Positions 56,801 to 63,915 of a stretch of 64,000 nucleotides of DNA are shown piece after piece. The DNA comes from Macrostomum hystrix (Eukaryota; Platyhelminthes; Macrostomidae). A model generated the notes under the pieces. It made no database searches and was not told the DNA's origin. It saw nothing but the letters and a program-made list of their open reading frames with translations. Positions within the stretch are counted from its first letter, which is position 1. Each line of letters opens with the position of its first letter. A program made the position numbers and the translations under genes. The stretch covers positions 1,256,501 to 1,320,500 of the forward strand of contig CATNEN010000010.1 of the NCBI GenBank assembly GCA_950097015.1. Direction: 5' to 3'.

Positions 56801-59800
56801 ATTACTAGCTTCGAGTCTTTGGACTGTACTTATCGAAGAAATGTATCGCATTTTCGCCAACTTAAGCACGAATATATACCATTTCTACACGTCTGTGTCT
56901 ACGCATAATGTACGCTCGTACATTATAATGTCTCTTTCGATTTATGTCATTCGGTCTATCAAACGCTATAATCGAATAAACCCTGCAGAACATCACAGAA
57001 GCAAAAAACATAGCCTCAAATGGTTTTCTGTCCTGCATAAGTTGATTTTTAGATACCTGCGATACGAATATCAGATTTTTCTCGGAGCACCCGTAGCAGA
57101 CTCAGCTGGAGTTAATTGAGTGCGGATGTAATCAAATACAGGAGCAAAGGATACAGCTTGTGAGCACAAAGCATTGTAGCGGATTGAGACCTGGGCAATT
57201 ACTGCAGCAGATTGCATTGAAATCCGTGCACTGGCAGCGGTTCCTGGCAGGCCGTCTTTCAGTATTCCACGCTCTTTCGCATCGTCCAGCCTTCCGGAAG
57301 ACTTTGCTTTGTACGAGCTATCATGCATCGTGACGAAGGAGTGAATCTCCCGTTTTCTCTCATCCCCGCTCCTTCTCAGAACGAGGGTTAGAAATGAGAT
57401 TCATGAATTGGGAATTTCGCCGGCCGACAAGCGAGCGGTGCACTTTAGGCTAATCCCTGGCTAATCCCGCACACCCTCTACTTCCCCCGCAGAGCCGCCA
57501 GCGGAGCGGGCCACTCACGAATGTCGTAGAGAAAGTCGACGCCGTCCTCTCCTTGGCCGACGCGCGGCTCCGAGCCGCTTTTACTCTTCGAGCGCTTCTT
57601 CTTGATTCGGCGAGAGGCCGGGTGACCGCGGTCTGCGGACAGAAAGCGTTCGTAAATGTTTTCATTTTGCGCCTAAATTAAGAAACCACACTAAAAGAGG
57701 ATCTAAAAAAATTATTGGCCGTGAAGTGTCCGCAACTAAAAGTTTTCCTTTCTATTTTAAACATGATTTTGAGAAAGATAGCTTGAATGCACATGTCGTT
57801 CTGTTACGCATCCTTTTGAGTGAGTGTTCTCAGGGTTCTAGTAGATTATGCTTCTACTAGAACTTATGCTAGTGAATTATACCCCAATGTATTTTGAGAC
57901 GCGCCGAGAGCGTGAAAGTTCATTTTAAAACGTTTGCAGCGTGCCACTTACCCGCCAGAATTTTTATTTTGACATTGTCTGGCGCTGTTTCTTCGTTCAG
58001 CGTTGCCTCCTCGGCCTTGCAGATCCAGTCCAGGTAGCCGTTGAGCTCCTTCTCCACCTGTTGCTGGCGGCGCAGCTTCAAGAAGGCGCGCCGATTCTCA
58101 ACTCTTTCTCGTTCCTTGGCGAATTCGCTGCGGTTTGGTAACGGTGGGGCTGGCTGGTGAAAGGTGTGGCGCTAGATATCATTTATATAGCGGATATACG
58201 ACTCATAGGACCTGACGCAATCAAACCACCCAGCTTTGTGCAGTAACTTCATCTCTAACACCTGCCCTATCTAACCAAAGAACCAAATATTTTGTTTCTC
58301 ATAATATCTGACTCAAGAGGGCGAGTGGCGGAGCCGTAACACCGTCGACTCTTGGACCAAGGTGACAGAGTACAAATCCGTGACGAGGACCAAGGTGGAC
58401 CAAGGCATAGTGTATACACAAGGACCACTATTAATTAGGACTTTAGTAGTCCTTGTGTACATATTGACCAAAGATGAGATACTCACAGCAGATGTACACA
58501 CCCTGTGTGAGAACTTGCAAATGTACGTGCATGTCTGTGTGTGTACTCAGGGATAAGCCAAAATGGGCAGAATTTCCAGCAGGCTGTGTGCGGGTCATTG
58601 CTTAATGATGCGTCAGTACCCACCGCCCCCTGCGAATAACAATCATTGTAATCTAAGTCGTAAAATGTCGAACGGCTGTGTACCAAACAACATAATAAAG
58701 TGCCGCTTACCCGCTGAGAACACCCAGCACGAGGTTGAGCATGAAGAATGAGCCGAGGATAATTAGCGGAATGAAGTAGAGCAAATTGAACACCGTCTGA
58801 TTCACATCGTCAGTCTGAAAATTTTCGTGAAGATGTAAAAAATTTTTCGTCAGAAAATGGAGCCTTTGTCAGGTTAAATCGGGCTCATTACAGCACCGGC
58901 GGTGACAGCGTCACTCACGAAGTACATGATGTCTGTCCAGCCCTCCATGGTGATGCACTGGAAGACTGTCAGCATGGCGTAGAGGATGTTGTCAAAGCTG
59001 GTGATGCCGTAGTTTGGGCCCTCCCAGTAGGCGCGGCACTCGTAGCCAGACGGACACTCGACGCCTCCGGGCTTGCCATCAGCTGAGACCTCGCAGGGCA
59101 CGAGATTGTTGAAACCGGGAGTGGCATCGGGCAGCTCGTTGCTATCTGAGCATTCAAGTGAGAAATTCAGGTGAGAATCAGTAGTTCATATAATCAAGTA
59201 TGAAAGAAACATATTCGTAGATTGACAATGGCTTTCGGTTAAGATCTAGAACACATTAATAAAATATCAAGTGCATTTCGCATCTGATTCTCTTGAGCCA
59301 TATCTGAGACTAGTGATCTGCCTCAACCGCTAGCAATTGTAGCACACTTGTCACTGGGTTCATTCGATTCAAATATAGCGAGCACATTTGACTGCACAAG
59401 CCTTGACGGAGGCTGCCATCAGTGAATAGCAATTTTCCGAACAGCTCAAGCACTTGTTCTCCCAATGTCAGTTCGCTCGGAAATTGCCCGACACCACGCA
59501 GCACTGCATCATTCCCGCGACCGAACCACCCGACCCCTCTCGAAATTCCGACCGCAAATTGGCCGCAATTTCGCAAGCCTGCCGATTCCAGGAGAGAGAT
59601 AAAATATGGCCTCACTGTTCGGGAAGCAGGTCTTGTGAAACGAGCCGCTGAAAAACTCCAGGCCGATAATGGCGAAGATGAGTATGGCGAACAGCACCAG
59701 CAGGGCGATCTGCAGCAGCGGCGCCATGGCTCTGATGATGGACTTCAGCACGACCTGGAGACCTAACGTAGGACAATGGAGGGGAGCAGGTTGTCGCACT

Positions 59801-61549
59801 GTGTGGGATGGCTGCTGCATCACCTGATTAGCACTGGCACCGCTGTGGAGCACAACATCGAGTTACAAGGCTAGGACAGTAAGCAAACTCAGAGGAAAGT
59901 GGCAGATTAGTGCTCAACTGCTGGGCCGTCCTGGTGCCCCGTACTGTGTGGCTCCCAGCATATTTGCGAGTCCATTACTTGTTATCATTAGGCAGTAAAT
60001 TAGAAAAACATGCTTGACTAATCGATTCTCGCAGTCCTTGCATACTCAGCATGAAATCAAATATGCACTGTTAGCTTATGGGGCGAAAATGTAGTTTTTT
60101 TGTGGAGACGTAGTTCTAGCTCGTGTTATATCTAACTCGGTATAAGGAGTCATTGAATGCTCAGCTAGAAGTCTGGCTAGTTCGGTCGAATATCTGGGAC
60201 ACACCGGATAGTGACGTGACGTGTGAGCAGGTGACAATCATCCCAATTTGTTTGCCAGATCGCAACGATCTGTTCTTTTTATTCTGCTCGGAAATTTTGA
60301 AAATAAGAACCCAGCAACAGAGACACAATGGCCCTCCTCTCCACTTTGGATTCTGTCCCAGAAGAGGACCAAGGATTTAGGCGGGTGGGATGCGAGGGCA
60401 GCGGGACGAGGGGGCGAGGCGCCCAGACCCCCGGTGGGAACAGAAAGTGGTTCTGGGTTCGCTCATCCCCCTTGCAGAAGCGGGCGGGATCTACTCATCC
60501 CCAATTTTAGGGCCTGACTCTTCCCCTTTTATCCCAATTCTCCGCGATCCTCTGTCGAGCTGGCCAGAGGAATTTCAGTGTGATCTCGCTGGACTTAGCA
60601 GGGCTGGCCGAGCTTTTGCAAAAATCAACACTCACTCTAGTCGGAAAGGGACTCAACTTACTACACAAAAATTTCCGCCGAAAAATTCTGTTTAAAACAA
60701 ATTCAAAAGTACAACGGACATAAAAATAGCTGATTCCGTGAGTTGCCCGCCGACTTCAAAGCTATTGCTGGCTTGATAATGCTTAAGCAAGGCTGTCCGA
60801 GTAATGCGATCGAGCAAAATGAGTGACTAGTTTAGCAAGTCACACATTCTTGCTGAGCTGTGCCTTGAAGTTAGTCAGGTGTTAAAGAAGAACCCAAGAT
60901 AGTAAACAGTGCAGTTGAGAATAAAAATATAAAAACCAAGACAAAAGCAGACTGTAAATTATGAGCAAAAGAAGTGCAATTTTTTAATATAAAAGAGTCA
61001 TGAGGCAGAAGAGAACCAAAGCCGATAGGCTATGAAATGTTTAAATGAGGCGGAGAAATGCTTAGTGTTTTGACTCGAACTGCACTAAACGGGGCTGGCA
61101 CTTGTAGCTTTGCTTTAGAACTAAAAATATTTCGCTAAAATTCGGCATTTTCTATGCTCGCAGAATATTTTATGGCACTTAATGGGCCTGCAACGCCCGA
61201 GCTCATTCTGGCTAGTGTCGGCTTTCCCACCAAATTTGGTGAATATTTTCCCAATAGATTATCCCTGTCAGCCTCTTCAATCAGGGATGCTATCTTTAGG
61301 GATCAGGATTGAAATAAAGATAAGGACATAAGTCCTGTCAAACATGTCCGTGAGCACCCAAGCACGCATAACAAGTCAGCCATAATTAGCCAAAGAAAGA
61401 GAAACGGATTAATGTGTGAGAGAAAAACAGCAAGAGCGGCTATTGTACTTGGAATGCCAGACACCAGCTTCAGCGGGCGGAGCACCCGGACCGCCCGCAG
61501 GGTGCGCAGGTCGAAGTTGCTCTGGTTGGACGCGAAAAGTGTCACAAAT
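33673..61549 (-). CDS. Cav2-type voltage-gated calcium channel alpha1 subunit, 5' end outside window
   Basis: Minus-strand gene of about 35 exons, from domain I S4 to the C-terminus. It is the pore-forming subunit of a presynaptic (N/P/Q/R-type, cacophony-like) calcium channel. Cav2 identity rests on several features. The domain I-II linker has [19 protein letters not shown] and the beta-subunit site [20 protein letters not shown]. The III and IV repeats and EF-hand ([20 protein letters not shown]) are Cav2-like. The end is AYWC, the PDZ ligand typical of Cav2. The selectivity filter is EEEE: TMEGW, TGEDW or TSEDW, TGEGW, TGEAW. The II-III linker is only about 115 aa, without a vertebrate synprint site. 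The C-tail is Gln/His/Ala-rich. Exon phases agree throughout. Three exon pairs are duplicated. Exons for IS1-S3 and the N-terminus must lie beyond 64 kb. Confidence 0.96.
35661..36051 (-). CDS. Cav2 C-tail exon, Gln/His-rich
   Basis: 391 nt. Starts [18 protein letters not shown], contains long Q and H runs (CAG-type repeats near 35810-35930), and ends [20 protein letters not shown]. Donor TTTG/gtaatg, phase 1. Confidence 0.8.
36144..36355 (-). CDS. Cav2 C-tail exon
   Basis: 212 nt. Encodes [18 protein letters not shown], a Q-run, [17 protein letters not shown] and [12 protein letters not shown]. Acceptor gtcaaacag, donor CAG/gtgagc. Confidence 0.78.
36356..36973 (-). other. Cav2 intron with a SINE family 2 tail fragment
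   Basis: About 620 bp. TGTCCATGGACTGAACAGCA near 36711-36732 matches the tail of the 15085-15320 SINE. Confidence 0.5.
36974..37202 (-). CDS. Cav2 C-tail exon with conserved helix
   Basis: 229 nt. [20 protein letters not shown], then [12 protein letters not shown], a His/Gln-rich stretch and a Gly-rich end ([19 protein letters not shown]). Donor GGAG/gtgcag is chosen because it fits phase 1 of the next exon; CACAG/gtgctg is an alternative that would not. Confidence 0.75.
37203..38759 (-). other. Cav2 intron
   Basis: About 1.55 kb, no array or extra exon recognised. Confidence 0.55.
38760..38810 (-). CDS. Cav2 51-nt C-tail exon
   Basis: Encodes [17 protein letters not shown], phase 0 on both sides, so it could be skipped in frame. 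Proline-rich. Acceptor gcgccgcag, donor GAG/gtacag. Confidence 0.75.
38872..39165. repeat. 16-bp minisatellite, about 18 copies
   Basis: The unit is TCACAATGTCACTGTG (early copies have TCTCTG). It lies in the Cav2 intron between the IQ-region exon and the 51-nt exon. All three plus-strand frames are open. Confidence 0.95.
39591..39691 (-). CDS. Cav2 IQ-region exon
   Basis: 101 nt. Encodes [20 protein letters not shown], then [14 protein letters not shown]. This is the calmodulin-binding IQ segment ([20 protein letters not shown] in vertebrate Cav2). The central residues read LIVDNW instead of MIMEYY. Donor TCC/gtaagt. Confidence 0.88.
39925..40000 (-). mobile_element. tRNA-like SINE head fragment
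   Basis: Minus strand reads GGGTGAGTGGTGGAGCGG and then CGGCGTTCGAATCCGTGG, an A-box/B-box pair resembling the head of family 1. It lies inside a Cav2 intron, close to the 40055 exon. Confidence 0.5.
40055..40973 (-). CDS. Cav2 domain IV S4-S6, EF-hand and pre-IQ exon
   Basis: 919 nt. IVS4 [18 protein letters not shown]4-S5 and S5 [20 protein letters not shown]; pore [16 protein letters not shown] (filter Glu); S6 [22 protein letters not shown]-hand [20 protein letters not shown]; pre-IQ helix. The pore turret carries an insert rich in Ser and Ala ([18 protein letters not shown]). Acceptor acatccgcag, donor GACG/gtaaat. Confidence 0.96.
41083..41166 (-). CDS. Cav2 domain IV S3 exon
   Basis: 84 nt, phase 0-0: [18 protein letters not shown], then [10 protein letters not shown]. 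Both alternative IVS2 exons join it in frame. Confidence 0.95.
41167..41985 (-). other. Cav2 intron
   Basis: About 800 bp, AT-rich, no other feature recognised. Confidence 0.55.
41986..42141 (-). CDS. Cav2 domain IV S2 exon, version b
   Basis: 156 nt, phase 0-0. [30 protein letters not shown], then S2: [21 protein letters not shown]. The S1-S2 loop is 12 residues longer than in version a. Acceptor tcccgcgcag, donor CCCAAG/gtgatg. Confidence 0.9.
42142..42874 (-). other. Intron between the two IVS2 exons
   Basis: About 730 bp, AT-rich; no array seen. Confidence 0.55.
42875..42994 (-). CDS. Cav2 domain IV S2 exon, version a
   Basis: 120 nt, phase 0-0. [19 protein letters not shown], then [21 protein letters not shown]. 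It has an Asn-His-Thr sequon in the extracellular S1-S2 loop. Acceptor ttaatttcag, donor CGG/gtaggg. Confidence 0.9.
43482..43646 (-). CDS. Cav2 domain III-IV linker and IVS1 exon
   Basis: 165 nt, phase 0-0. [20 protein letters not shown], then [19 protein letters not shown] (IVS1), the highly conserved III-IV linker. Confidence 0.96.
43730..43931 (-). CDS. Cav2 domain III S6 exon
   Basis: 202 nt. [21 protein letters not shown]6 [20 protein letters not shown], then [20 protein letters not shown]. Confidence 0.96.
44030..44173 (-). CDS. Cav2 domain III pore exon
   Basis: 144 nt. [20 protein letters not shown], then [17 protein letters not shown] with the filter Glu in TGEGW. Confidence 0.95.
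44265..44370. repeat. Degenerate 24-26-bp tandem repeat
   Basis: Four diverged copies of GGTTCAGGTTGAGACAGGGT within a Cav2 intron. Confidence 0.7.
44414..44574 (-). CDS. Cav2 domain III S5 exon
   Basis: 161 nt. [38 protein letters not shown] and [14 protein letters not shown]. Confidence 0.96.
44698..44806 (-). CDS. Cav2 domain III S4 exon
   Basis: 109 nt. [20 protein letters not shown], then [16 protein letters not shown], the IIIS4 voltage sensor. The acceptor is ccaattccag, in phase with the preceding exon. Confidence 0.94.
44807..47173 (-). other. Cav2 intron, about 2.4 kb
   Basis: AT-rich. It was searched for a second IIIS4-type exon and none was seen. Open frames near 46.0-46.3 kb have no support. 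Confidence 0.55.
47174..47280 (-). CDS. Cav2 domain III S3 exon
   Basis: 107 nt. [20 protein letters not shown], then [15 protein letters not shown]. Confidence 0.94.
47357..47552 (-). CDS. Cav2 domain III S1-S2 exon
   Basis: 196 nt. [20 protein letters not shown] (S1), [16 protein letters not shown], then [17 protein letters not shown] (S2). Confidence 0.96.
47644..47749 (-). CDS. Cav2 end of II-III linker
   Basis: 106 nt. [20 protein letters not shown], then [14 protein letters not shown], matching the conserved stretch before IIIS1 (PYSSMF, PTNPIRR). Confidence 0.93.
47868..47949 (-). CDS. Cav2 II-III linker exon
   Basis: 82 nt. [20 protein letters not shown], then ERRIMKQ. The acceptor is weak (agctgcaag) but phase-consistent. 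Confidence 0.78.
48096..48215 (-). CDS. Cav2 II-III linker exon
   Basis: 120 nt, phase 0-0. [20 protein letters not shown], then [20 protein letters not shown]. Low similarity to vertebrates, no synprint-like region. Confidence 0.8.
48315..48415 (-). CDS. Cav2 exon after domain II S6
   Basis: 101 nt. [20 protein letters not shown], then [13 protein letters not shown]. Joined to either pore exon it restores [18 protein letters not shown]. Confidence 0.96.
48416..49625 (-). other. Cav2 intron, about 1.2 kb
   Basis: AT-rich; no array or further pore-exon copy recognised. Confidence 0.55.
49626..49743 (-). CDS. Cav2 domain II pore/S6 exon, version b
   Basis: 118 nt, phase 0 in, 1 out. [20 protein letters not shown], then [19 protein letters not shown]. 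It carries the filter Glu in the canonical TGEDW. Acceptor gcgctcgcag, donor AACT/gtatcc. Confidence 0.93.
49744..50477 (-). other. Intron between the two domain II pore exons
   Basis: About 730 bp; no repeat or extra exon seen. Confidence 0.55.
50478..50598 (-). CDS. Cav2 domain II pore/S6 exon, version a
   Basis: 121 nt, phase 0 in, 1 out. [20 protein letters not shown], then [20 protein letters not shown]. The filter reads TSEDW, with Ser for the usual Gly next to the Glu. Acceptor tgagcag, donor AATT/gtatcc, the same donor core as version b. Confidence 0.92.
50621..51455. repeat. Pentamer (TCTGG)n array, about 830 bp
   Basis: Six copies of the 20-mer GAGTGGTCTGGTCTGGTTTA lead into about 700 bp of almost pure TCTGG (AGACC on the transcript strand), with rare TCTGT and TATGG variants. 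It starts only 22 bp upstream of the acceptor side of pore exon a. All frames on both strands are open by composition. Confidence 0.98.
51748..51820 (-). CDS. Cav2 domain II P-loop exon
   Basis: 73 nt. [20 protein letters not shown], then TVFQ. Ends in phase 0 so that either pore exon can follow. Confidence 0.94.
52134..52412 (-). mobile_element. SINE family 1, copy c
   Basis: Minus strand: tRNA-like head GTGTGAGTGGCAAAGCGATT, body AAAGTCAGGGCAGATGTGTG, end CTGTCACCAAATGATGTGCC. This is the most complete match to the copy at 2585-2880. Confidence 0.72.
52455..52586 (-). CDS. Cav2 domain II S4-S5 linker and S5 exon
   Basis: 132 nt. [20 protein letters not shown], then [20 protein letters not shown]. 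Confidence 0.96.
52587..54512 (-). other. Cav2 intron, about 1.9 kb
   Basis: No array or additional S4 exon was recognised. The open frame near 53.5-53.8 kb on both strands has no homology. Confidence 0.55.
54513..54619 (-). CDS. Cav2 domain II S3-S4 exon, version b
   Basis: 107 nt, phase 0 in, 2 out. [16 protein letters not shown] (S3 and loop), then [19 protein letters not shown] (S4). The acceptor is cgcctcag; the donor ACCAG/gtactt, a standard GT. Confidence 0.93.
54620..55401 (-). other. Intron between the two domain II S4 exons
   Basis: About 780 bp. It begins with a GC donor (AG/gcaagt). No array was recognised. Confidence 0.6.
55402..55514 (-). CDS. Cav2 domain II S3-S4 exon, version a
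   Basis: 113 nt, phase 0 in, 2 out. [19 protein letters not shown], then [18 protein letters not shown], closest to vertebrate IIS4. The donor is ACTAG/gcaagt, a GC donor with otherwise perfect consensus. Its S3-S4 loop is two residues longer than in version b. Confidence 0.93.
55515..56218 (-). other. Cav2 intron
   Basis: About 700 bp; frames near 55.9-56.2 kb are not supported. Confidence 0.5.
56219..56331 (-). CDS. Cav2 domain II S2 exon
   Basis: 113 nt. [20 protein letters not shown], then [17 protein letters not shown]. Ends phase 0 into either S3-S4 exon. Confidence 0.95.
56468..56686 (-). CDS. Cav2 domain II S1 exon
   Basis: 219 nt. [40 protein letters not shown], then [20 protein letters not shown]. 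Confidence 0.95.
56687..57518 (-). other. Cav2 intron
   Basis: About 830 bp, no recognised feature; plus-strand frame 56700-57119 is unsupported. Confidence 0.5.
57519..57632 (-). CDS. Cav2 I-II linker exon
   Basis: 114 nt. [20 protein letters not shown], then [17 protein letters not shown]. Basic, Ser-rich segment. Confidence 0.88.
57952..58127 (-). CDS. Cav2 I-II linker exon with beta-subunit site
   Basis: 176 nt. [20 protein letters not shown], then [20 protein letters not shown], which satisfies the alpha-interaction domain (QQ-E--L-GY--WI---E). The Gbeta-gamma QXXER motif reads QXXEK here. Confidence 0.96.
58318..58620 (+). mobile_element. SINE family 1, copy d
   Basis: tRNA-like head GGGCGAGTGGCGGAGCCGTA with B-box-like GTACAAATCCG; body CAGATGTACACACCCTGTGT and AAATGGGCAGAATTTCCAGC; end TTAATGATGCGTCAGT. 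In a Cav2 intron, opposite to gene orientation. Confidence 0.65.
58711..58814 (-). CDS. Cav2 domain I S6 exon
   Basis: 104 nt. [20 protein letters not shown], then [15 protein letters not shown]. Confidence 0.96.
58919..59145 (-). CDS. Cav2 domain I pore exon
   Basis: 227 nt. [40 protein letters not shown], then [17 protein letters not shown] with the filter Glu in TMEGW. Confidence 0.96.
59616..59762 (-). CDS. Cav2 domain I S5 exon
   Basis: 147 nt. [40 protein letters not shown], then FHKTCFPN. Confidence 0.96.
59763..61448 (-). other. Cav2 intron, about 1.7 kb
   Basis: No repeat array or extra exon recognised; GC-rich patch at 60.35-60.5 kb has open frames without support. Confidence 0.55.
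61449..61549 (-). CDS. Cav2 domain I S4 exon, first visible exon
   Basis: 101 nt. [20 protein letters not shown], then [13 protein letters not shown]. Enters in phase 2 from an upstream exon outside the window. Confidence 0.96.
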
Positions 61550-62844
61550 CTGAAATTCGCGAAGTACAGTTGGCGGCTGCCCCAGTGCGGTGCGACACAA
61601 CAAAACCATCGAGCCTGCCCAGGCCATGCAACTGAGGCAGTCAAATAGCTTTCAGCTGGCTTGCTACTGATAAATACGGACTCTGTCAATACTTGGCACA
61701 ATAACTACTATGCGAGTACGTTTGGCACTGAATAGACTGCAAAGAAACTCAATTAGTTGTGTGACTTGATTCAACAAGCAACGAGTTTTTCGTCCGGATC
61801 TCATGACCAAAAATAAATAGCAATAATATTTGGCTACAATAGATAATGCCACAGACTGCACAAATCAACACAGGTGAAATTATGTATTCGGGCTGATGCT
61901 GAAGCCCTGGCTAAACTGCACAAACGGGACACAATAAGCTGAGTGCTTGCGCATGGGATCGCATGGAAGGTGTGACTGAAGCTCGGTTCGAAAAACAAAA
62001 CTTTAGCCTAGGACAGTAAGCTACTCATAAGTTACACAAAGGCTTGAAGGACGAGAATGTAACAAAGCGGTTTAGAAGCCACTTAGATAATGACGAGGAC
62101 TATGAAACTACTCAACGGTGCCTAGGCAGGTGTGCAGCCTCCAACAACCTTTGCCTAATCAACCAGTCTCAATGGAGATGCATGGAGCGGAGAGGCTATC
62201 GGACCCCAGAGCCACCACTTACTCTCAAACCCGGTGACCAGTTTGAGAGGCCGCATAACCCTCAGCGCCCTCAGAGCTGGCTGATCAAATGTGGGCAGAA
62301 TGAAAGCCAGTAACCTGCGAATATCAGCGAGTGAGGTGTGTCAGCAGACTGACTGTCAGTTCAGTCTAATCCTGGGTCAGAAGGCACGCAAGTGGCTGCC
62401 TCGCATCAGAACTGTTTGCTCGCTGATCGCAGAGCTCCAGTCGAGCAAGAAAAAGCAAGATATTCTAAAAATAGAACTGAGTTTGCACACTCGCTGGAGC
62501 AGAGGCACAGGGTCAGACAGTGGAAGATTTGCCAACCTTAGTGACAGACCTGCTGTTTGGGGCCGCATTGACAGAGGCAAGCTTTAGGAAGCCGCCCGCT
62601 TGACTTCAAAATTTAAATTAATTTTCGACACACAGAGTGAATAAGTAATAAAAAGGTGAGCAAATTTCCTCGTTGCAATGCATAAAACATGTCTGAATTC
62701 ATCATTGCTAGGCATCTGAAACTGGAGACACGTAAATGGTACACCTGAAAATGATTAAAGTGAGTCACTCAACTCAGGTGAGCTGGGATTTCAATCTCGC
62801 GGATTGAAATAAAATATCTATACGCACAACGCTTTGTCATCAGC

Positions 62845-62892
62845 TCATTCACTGCTCACTCACTGCTCACTCACTGCTCACTCACTGCTCAG
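62845..62892. repeat. Short 11-bp tandem repeat
   Basis: About four copies of ACTGCTCACTC. Confidence 0.8.
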
Positions 62893-63625
62893 GAAGTGCG
62901 ATGGATGAAGAAGCGAGCGTGCTTTTTTATCCCATGCCCCACCCCATCAATCTGCACTCAACAGGCAACATGAAACCCGGCCGAGCAAATTCAAAAGCCG
63001 TTGCCACATTTCCATGCTCAGACCCTTGTAGTTGAGCCCACCCGCTGCCCCCCTCTCCCAGTGTCTCTGGCTGTGTCCTGAACAGCGCACGCGTCAATCC
63101 CCTGGGATAGTCGACGGGACACAGCATCCCGCAGCCCGGCTCGCATTCCCAATGCAGCCGGTGCATTTGGCTCTGGGCATGCAGGCGGAGACGGTGCCGG
63201 CAGCGGCTGCGGCGAAACCTGGGACTGTGAGACGAAGGCCCGTCGGACTCAAAATCGATTTCTGGCTGGCAAAGGCTGCCAACTGCGTCCGCTCCGAGCT
63301 CGGCACCTCAGGCGGGGGTGGCGCTGCGTTCCTTGAACTGCTCAGCAACAAAATCAGATTTCGAAACTAAAGACTTTTTTCACCTTCCAAGGCGCACTTT
63401 TATGCCATCGCCTCTTGCCGAAACGCCTTAATCGATTTTCTGCCGCTGTGCTTAACTCGAACAACTCAGTCCGCTCATCGCTTTAGACCTCAACAGGCCT
63501 TCAAAATGCAGCCACTTTTGATGGCCTTGATCGATTCCATTCCAGCGTCGAATGCGAGATAACAAGTGGCTTCTGAAATCAATGCGCTACTTCTCTGAGT
63601 CTCCTCATCCACTCCTCTACGTATC

Positions 63626-63915
63626 CTTCACACTCTCCGTCACACTCTCCGTCACACTCTCCGTCACACTCTCCTTCACACTCTCCGTCACACACTCCGT
63701 CACACTCTCCGTCACACTCTCCGTCACACTCTCCGTCACACTCTCCGTCACACTCTCCGTCACACTCTCCGTCACACTCTCCCTCACACTCTCCCTCACA
63801 CTCTCCGTCACACTCTCCGTCACACTCTCCGTCACACTCTCCCTCACACTCTCCCTCACACTCTCCCTCACACTCTCTCACACTCTCCCGCAGACTCTCC
63901 CTCACACTCTCCCAC
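63626..63915. repeat. 12-bp minisatellite, about 24 copies
   Basis: The unit is CACACTCTCCGT with CCCT and CTTT variants near the 3' end. The period is a multiple of three, so long spurious frames appear on both strands. Confidence 0.95.

Noticed and set aside
62927-63370. GC-rich open frames on both strands, considered as the Cav2 first exon
   Set aside because: No similarity to Cav N-termini, no matching splice sites, and IS1-S3 would still be missing between it and the IS4 exon.
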